Of a DNA stretch of 64,000 bases, positions 61,320 to 64,000 are shown piece by piece. The stretch's first letter is position 1, and every line of letters begins with the position of its first letter. The DNA lies in assembly GCA_028023455.1 (NCBI GenBank), contig JAQFVV010000142.1, positions 1,559,941 through 1,623,940 on the forward strand, read 5' to 3'. The DNA is from Epiperipatus broadwayi. Its lineage: Eukaryota > Onychophora > Udeonychophora > Euonychophora > Peripatidae. The position numbers and the translations under genes are program-made. The notes under the pieces were generated by a model. It worked only from the letters and a program-made list of their open reading frames with translations. It did no database searches and was not told the DNA's origin.

Positions 61320-62540
61320 TGTCATAGCATTACCACATAAATATTAGACCTAAAGCTATAAATTTATTTGTATTGTCTATACATTTTTTATTGAAATTTT
61401 ATTAATTTTCTCTTAAAATAACTTTTGTTTAAAAAGGATTTAAGCATGAATTATTATTTTAATCTAGTGTCTGCTTGCACCAGCTTTTTAAATTTATTGC
61501 CTTTCAAATTGCAAAATAGTATATAATTTTAGATTTAAGCTATATCATAGTTTAAGTGGTTTACTAATTAAATGAATTAAGACTAATGTTTTAACTCAAG
61601 AGTTTGGGATCATTTTTATGCATGAATTTCCGTTAATATAATAACCATTATTTATTTGTAATAATATTAAATATTTTGCAAAAGGAAGTTAATGGCATCA
61701 AACTGCTAAGTTATATACTTAAAAAATTTCACTGCTACATATATTTAATTTTACTTATTAGAGAAAGAAAAATAAAATATTAATTTATAATTAACAATGA
61801 AGATTTTTAAATTTTATTTAAGAAGAATATATACTACGTGTTTCTTGTCAGCCATTTAACAGATACATTTGCCTCTCTTTTATAATTGCATATATAATAA
61901 CCACATGCTTGATGATTACAGTTTTATTATTTATTAGTTTTAGAAAACTTATGGAACTAATCTGCTACTATAAATAACTTCATTGTTTATTTAATTATGG
62001 ATGTAAATTGACTTCATAAATAATGTAATGTGCACCAAAAGTATCATTCATGGGATACATTGAGTATATTCCTATATATATATATTTTAACAATTTTATT
62101 ATAATATTTGGCTAATGATGAAATATAAAGATCCCTTTATTTGCATTGTAAATTCCTGTTTCACTATATATATTATACCGAGACAAAGTCGGTATATGTA
62201 AACACACACACACTCAAGCAATGTAAAATACTCTATTTTATTTTCTTACAACTTATGATAAAAAATAGATATAGTTTTCTTTCCATACTTTCTAAAATAC
62301 ACTTGTAAAATAAAATATTAATATGTCTAATTAAATAGTTTAAGGCTTTAACATAATTTACTAAAATAATATTCTCTAAAAAATGAAAAATAATATGCCA
62401 TTATAAATATCAATAAATAATTTATACTTGTATATGCCGCGGGGGTAATTAAAAAGGGATATTTTAAATTATAATTGTAGTAAAAGTAAAAGCTTATAGA
62501 AATGATTTTGAGAAAGATTAAATGCTCGACTTTTAGCTAA
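61320..62540. other. AT-rich sequence without a supported feature
   Basis: No frame, repeat arm or RNA recognised. Confidence 0.5.
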
Positions 62541-63185
62541 TGTAAATTACATTGTTCTCGTAAGACACGCACACACGTATGCATCCAAGGTGTGAATGAA
62601 TATAAGTTTGTTAACTGAGATTGCAATATGAGATTGCCTAAACATAAGATTGCCTTAAGCACATGGATTGAGTAGGACACGGACCCCAACGACAACTCTA
62701 AGAACATGGAACTCTGGGGGGAGATTCGATCCTCAGATAAGATCCAACCCATATAAATATCAAGCAAAATCTAGAGAAAAAAAAATGTTAAGAGAAGCTA
62801 AGTCAAATTGTCAATTTTTTGTTCAATTTTCTCAAAATTCAATTTAATTCAAAATACTTCGTTTGTGCTATCCGTTTTCAAGATGATCGATATGAAATTA
62901 ATATTTAGAGCGTCGACTGTCATGAGGGGCTAGGAAACCCTTCAGTGATTGATCGACGCTCCGCCACCAGAACATCTCCGTCGCTATGAATACTTAATAA
63001 TATTACCATCTAAAATTAGTGCTCCAACCAGTTCAATAATGTTCCGTGAAATACATGAATCATCCTGATTTATTACGCTCAACTTTAAAAGAAATGAACA
63101 ACCTCCTTATGGAAAACATCATCTCCCATGTTCAAACCTCCACTTAATTAGAAGCAGCGGAAGAATAAGCCAAAATCCTAGGTAA
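62541..63185. other. GC-richer island, possible untranslated exon
   Basis: Composition shifts: several CpGs, balanced bases. From 63052 an ATG opens a 30-codon frame on the plus strand, and the segment ends CCTAG|GTAAAC near 63180, a usable splice donor. All three plus frames are closed before that donor, so a 5' UTR exon or non-coding RNA exon is more likely than coding. Confidence 0.3.
62908..62961. ncRNA. Nested stem-loop
   Basis: A perfect 9-bp outer stem GAGCGTCGA / TCGACGCTC encloses an inner GAGGGG / CCCTTC helix with loop CTAGGAAA. Between them are ATGA on the 5' side and TGAT on the 3' side, which recalls a SECIS quartet, but the inner helix is too short for SECIS. Unusually GC-rich for this window. 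Confidence 0.45.
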
Positions 63186-64000
63186 ACACTTTATTTTTTT
63201 TTATGCTTTCATTCATTCCATACGTAAACTTTTAAAAAAAGGCAATCTCATAATTAACTAACTTTGATTTCGTAAATTAAACTATAAAATATTCCGTAAT
63301 TCATTATATTTAAAAACTTATTATTGTAACTTATTATTGTAATCTCAACCTTCGTAAAATCAAACACTATGCAATTCCTAAAATTTAAATCTCAGGACTT
63401 TTCAAATATGAACTTTGACCCTAATTATTATCCTATAATTTATAACACTTACCTTCAAAAAATGTAAAAAAAAAAAAAAAGGAAATTTATATTCTATCAT
63501 CCATATTTTATGATATATAATATGTTCTTTTCTGTGCGAGTGCGTAAATGCGTGTGTGTGCGTGTAAATAAAACTTTTAACCAATGTGCTTTTTTTTTAT
63601 ATTCAATAAATTTGTTCAGTATTTAAACAAGTCGAGCATTTCTCAAATCATTTCCTATAATTAAATCTTTATTCTATTTTTCGTCTTGATTATTAATAAA
63701 GTTAGCATTTATTCATATAGTTAATTATATTACTTTATATTTATCTTTCTTAAACCTTGTTGCTTTTTTAAAATGTCATTTACAAACATCATGCCGTAAG
63801 TCACGATGTTTATTTATTTATTTATTCCGTAGTTAAGATAGATTTAAGAGTTGGGAGGGCCTATTATAAAATATAAATAAATGTCAATAAGTTGTAAATA
63901 TAGCTGGAGTAAATAATTCTACCGGACGGTATGATATAGGGGGGATGATCTTATAAGCTTCTAATTGTTTAGAGATATAAACGAATAATCGTATTGGTCC
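63186..64000. other. AT-rich sequence to the window end
   Basis: An A(15) run lies near 63466-63480. No gene or repeat arm recognised. The final 80 bases are less AT-rich but too short to judge. Confidence 0.45.

Noticed and set aside
62908-62961. SECIS element or hammerhead ribozyme
   Set aside because: SECIS needs an inner helix of about 10-13 bp, here about 6. The hammerhead core CTGATGA...GAAA is not present in correct form on either strand.

Overview
This is a very AT-rich (roughly three-quarters A+T by eye) metazoan nuclear window with very little host coding sequence. It is filled with remnants of many transposon classes, hairpin (MITE-like) repeats and long microsatellites. Spliced exon candidates, tRNA-derived retroposons, Penelope, RTE, mariner and Merlin relics all point to an animal, most likely an invertebrate. 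One LTR element has an arthropod-like TATA plus TCAGT core promoter arrangement, but the phylum cannot be fixed from the sequence alone. There are no bacterial operons, CRISPR arrays or phage genes.

Layout. 1-5214: an LTR retrotransposon on the minus strand, cut by the window edge, with a Gag reading frame broken by two stops and no recognisable pol. 5215-11400: AT-rich sequence with one tRNA-like retroposon and one candidate exon. 11434-12640: 3' end of a LINE (minus). 12696-14759: copy A of a ~2.1 kb repeat with TGTAAC...GTTACA ends. 14821-19400: hairpin repeats, small minus-strand ORFs with hydrophobic N-termini, and two degenerate Penelope-like elements tail to tail, the first between inverted repeats. 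19400-29400: hairpin MITEs, a mariner remnant apparently nested in a larger ACTGTATTT-ended element, a tRNA-Gly-like retroposon and a MITE whose left arm has been tandemly amplified. 29432-29537: a good minus-strand exon. 31650-35120: two RTE-type LINE 3' ends and a ~1.1 kb non-autonomous DNA transposon. 36405-37008: (GATA/GGTA)n. 38584-39820: three phase-compatible minus-strand exons ending in a polyadenylation signal. 40535-41381: ~0.85 kb GAA/TTC tract. 42238-51584: three tRNA-like retroposons, a 0.5 kb palindromic MITE and copy B of the 2 kb repeat in inverse orientation. 51600-64000: mostly AT-rich desert with a Merlin transposase fragment, (TA)n and (ATT)n tracts, a diverged tandem duplication and a GC-richer patch holding a strong nested stem-loop.

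The observation most worth following is the 2 kb repeat family (12696-14759 and 45521-47725). It contains hairpins whose loops are nearly constant while the stems differ yet stay fully paired, and its internal blocks occur in a different order in the two copies. No gene set in the window forms a pathway; the host exons are fragments of genes that run beyond what can be traced here.
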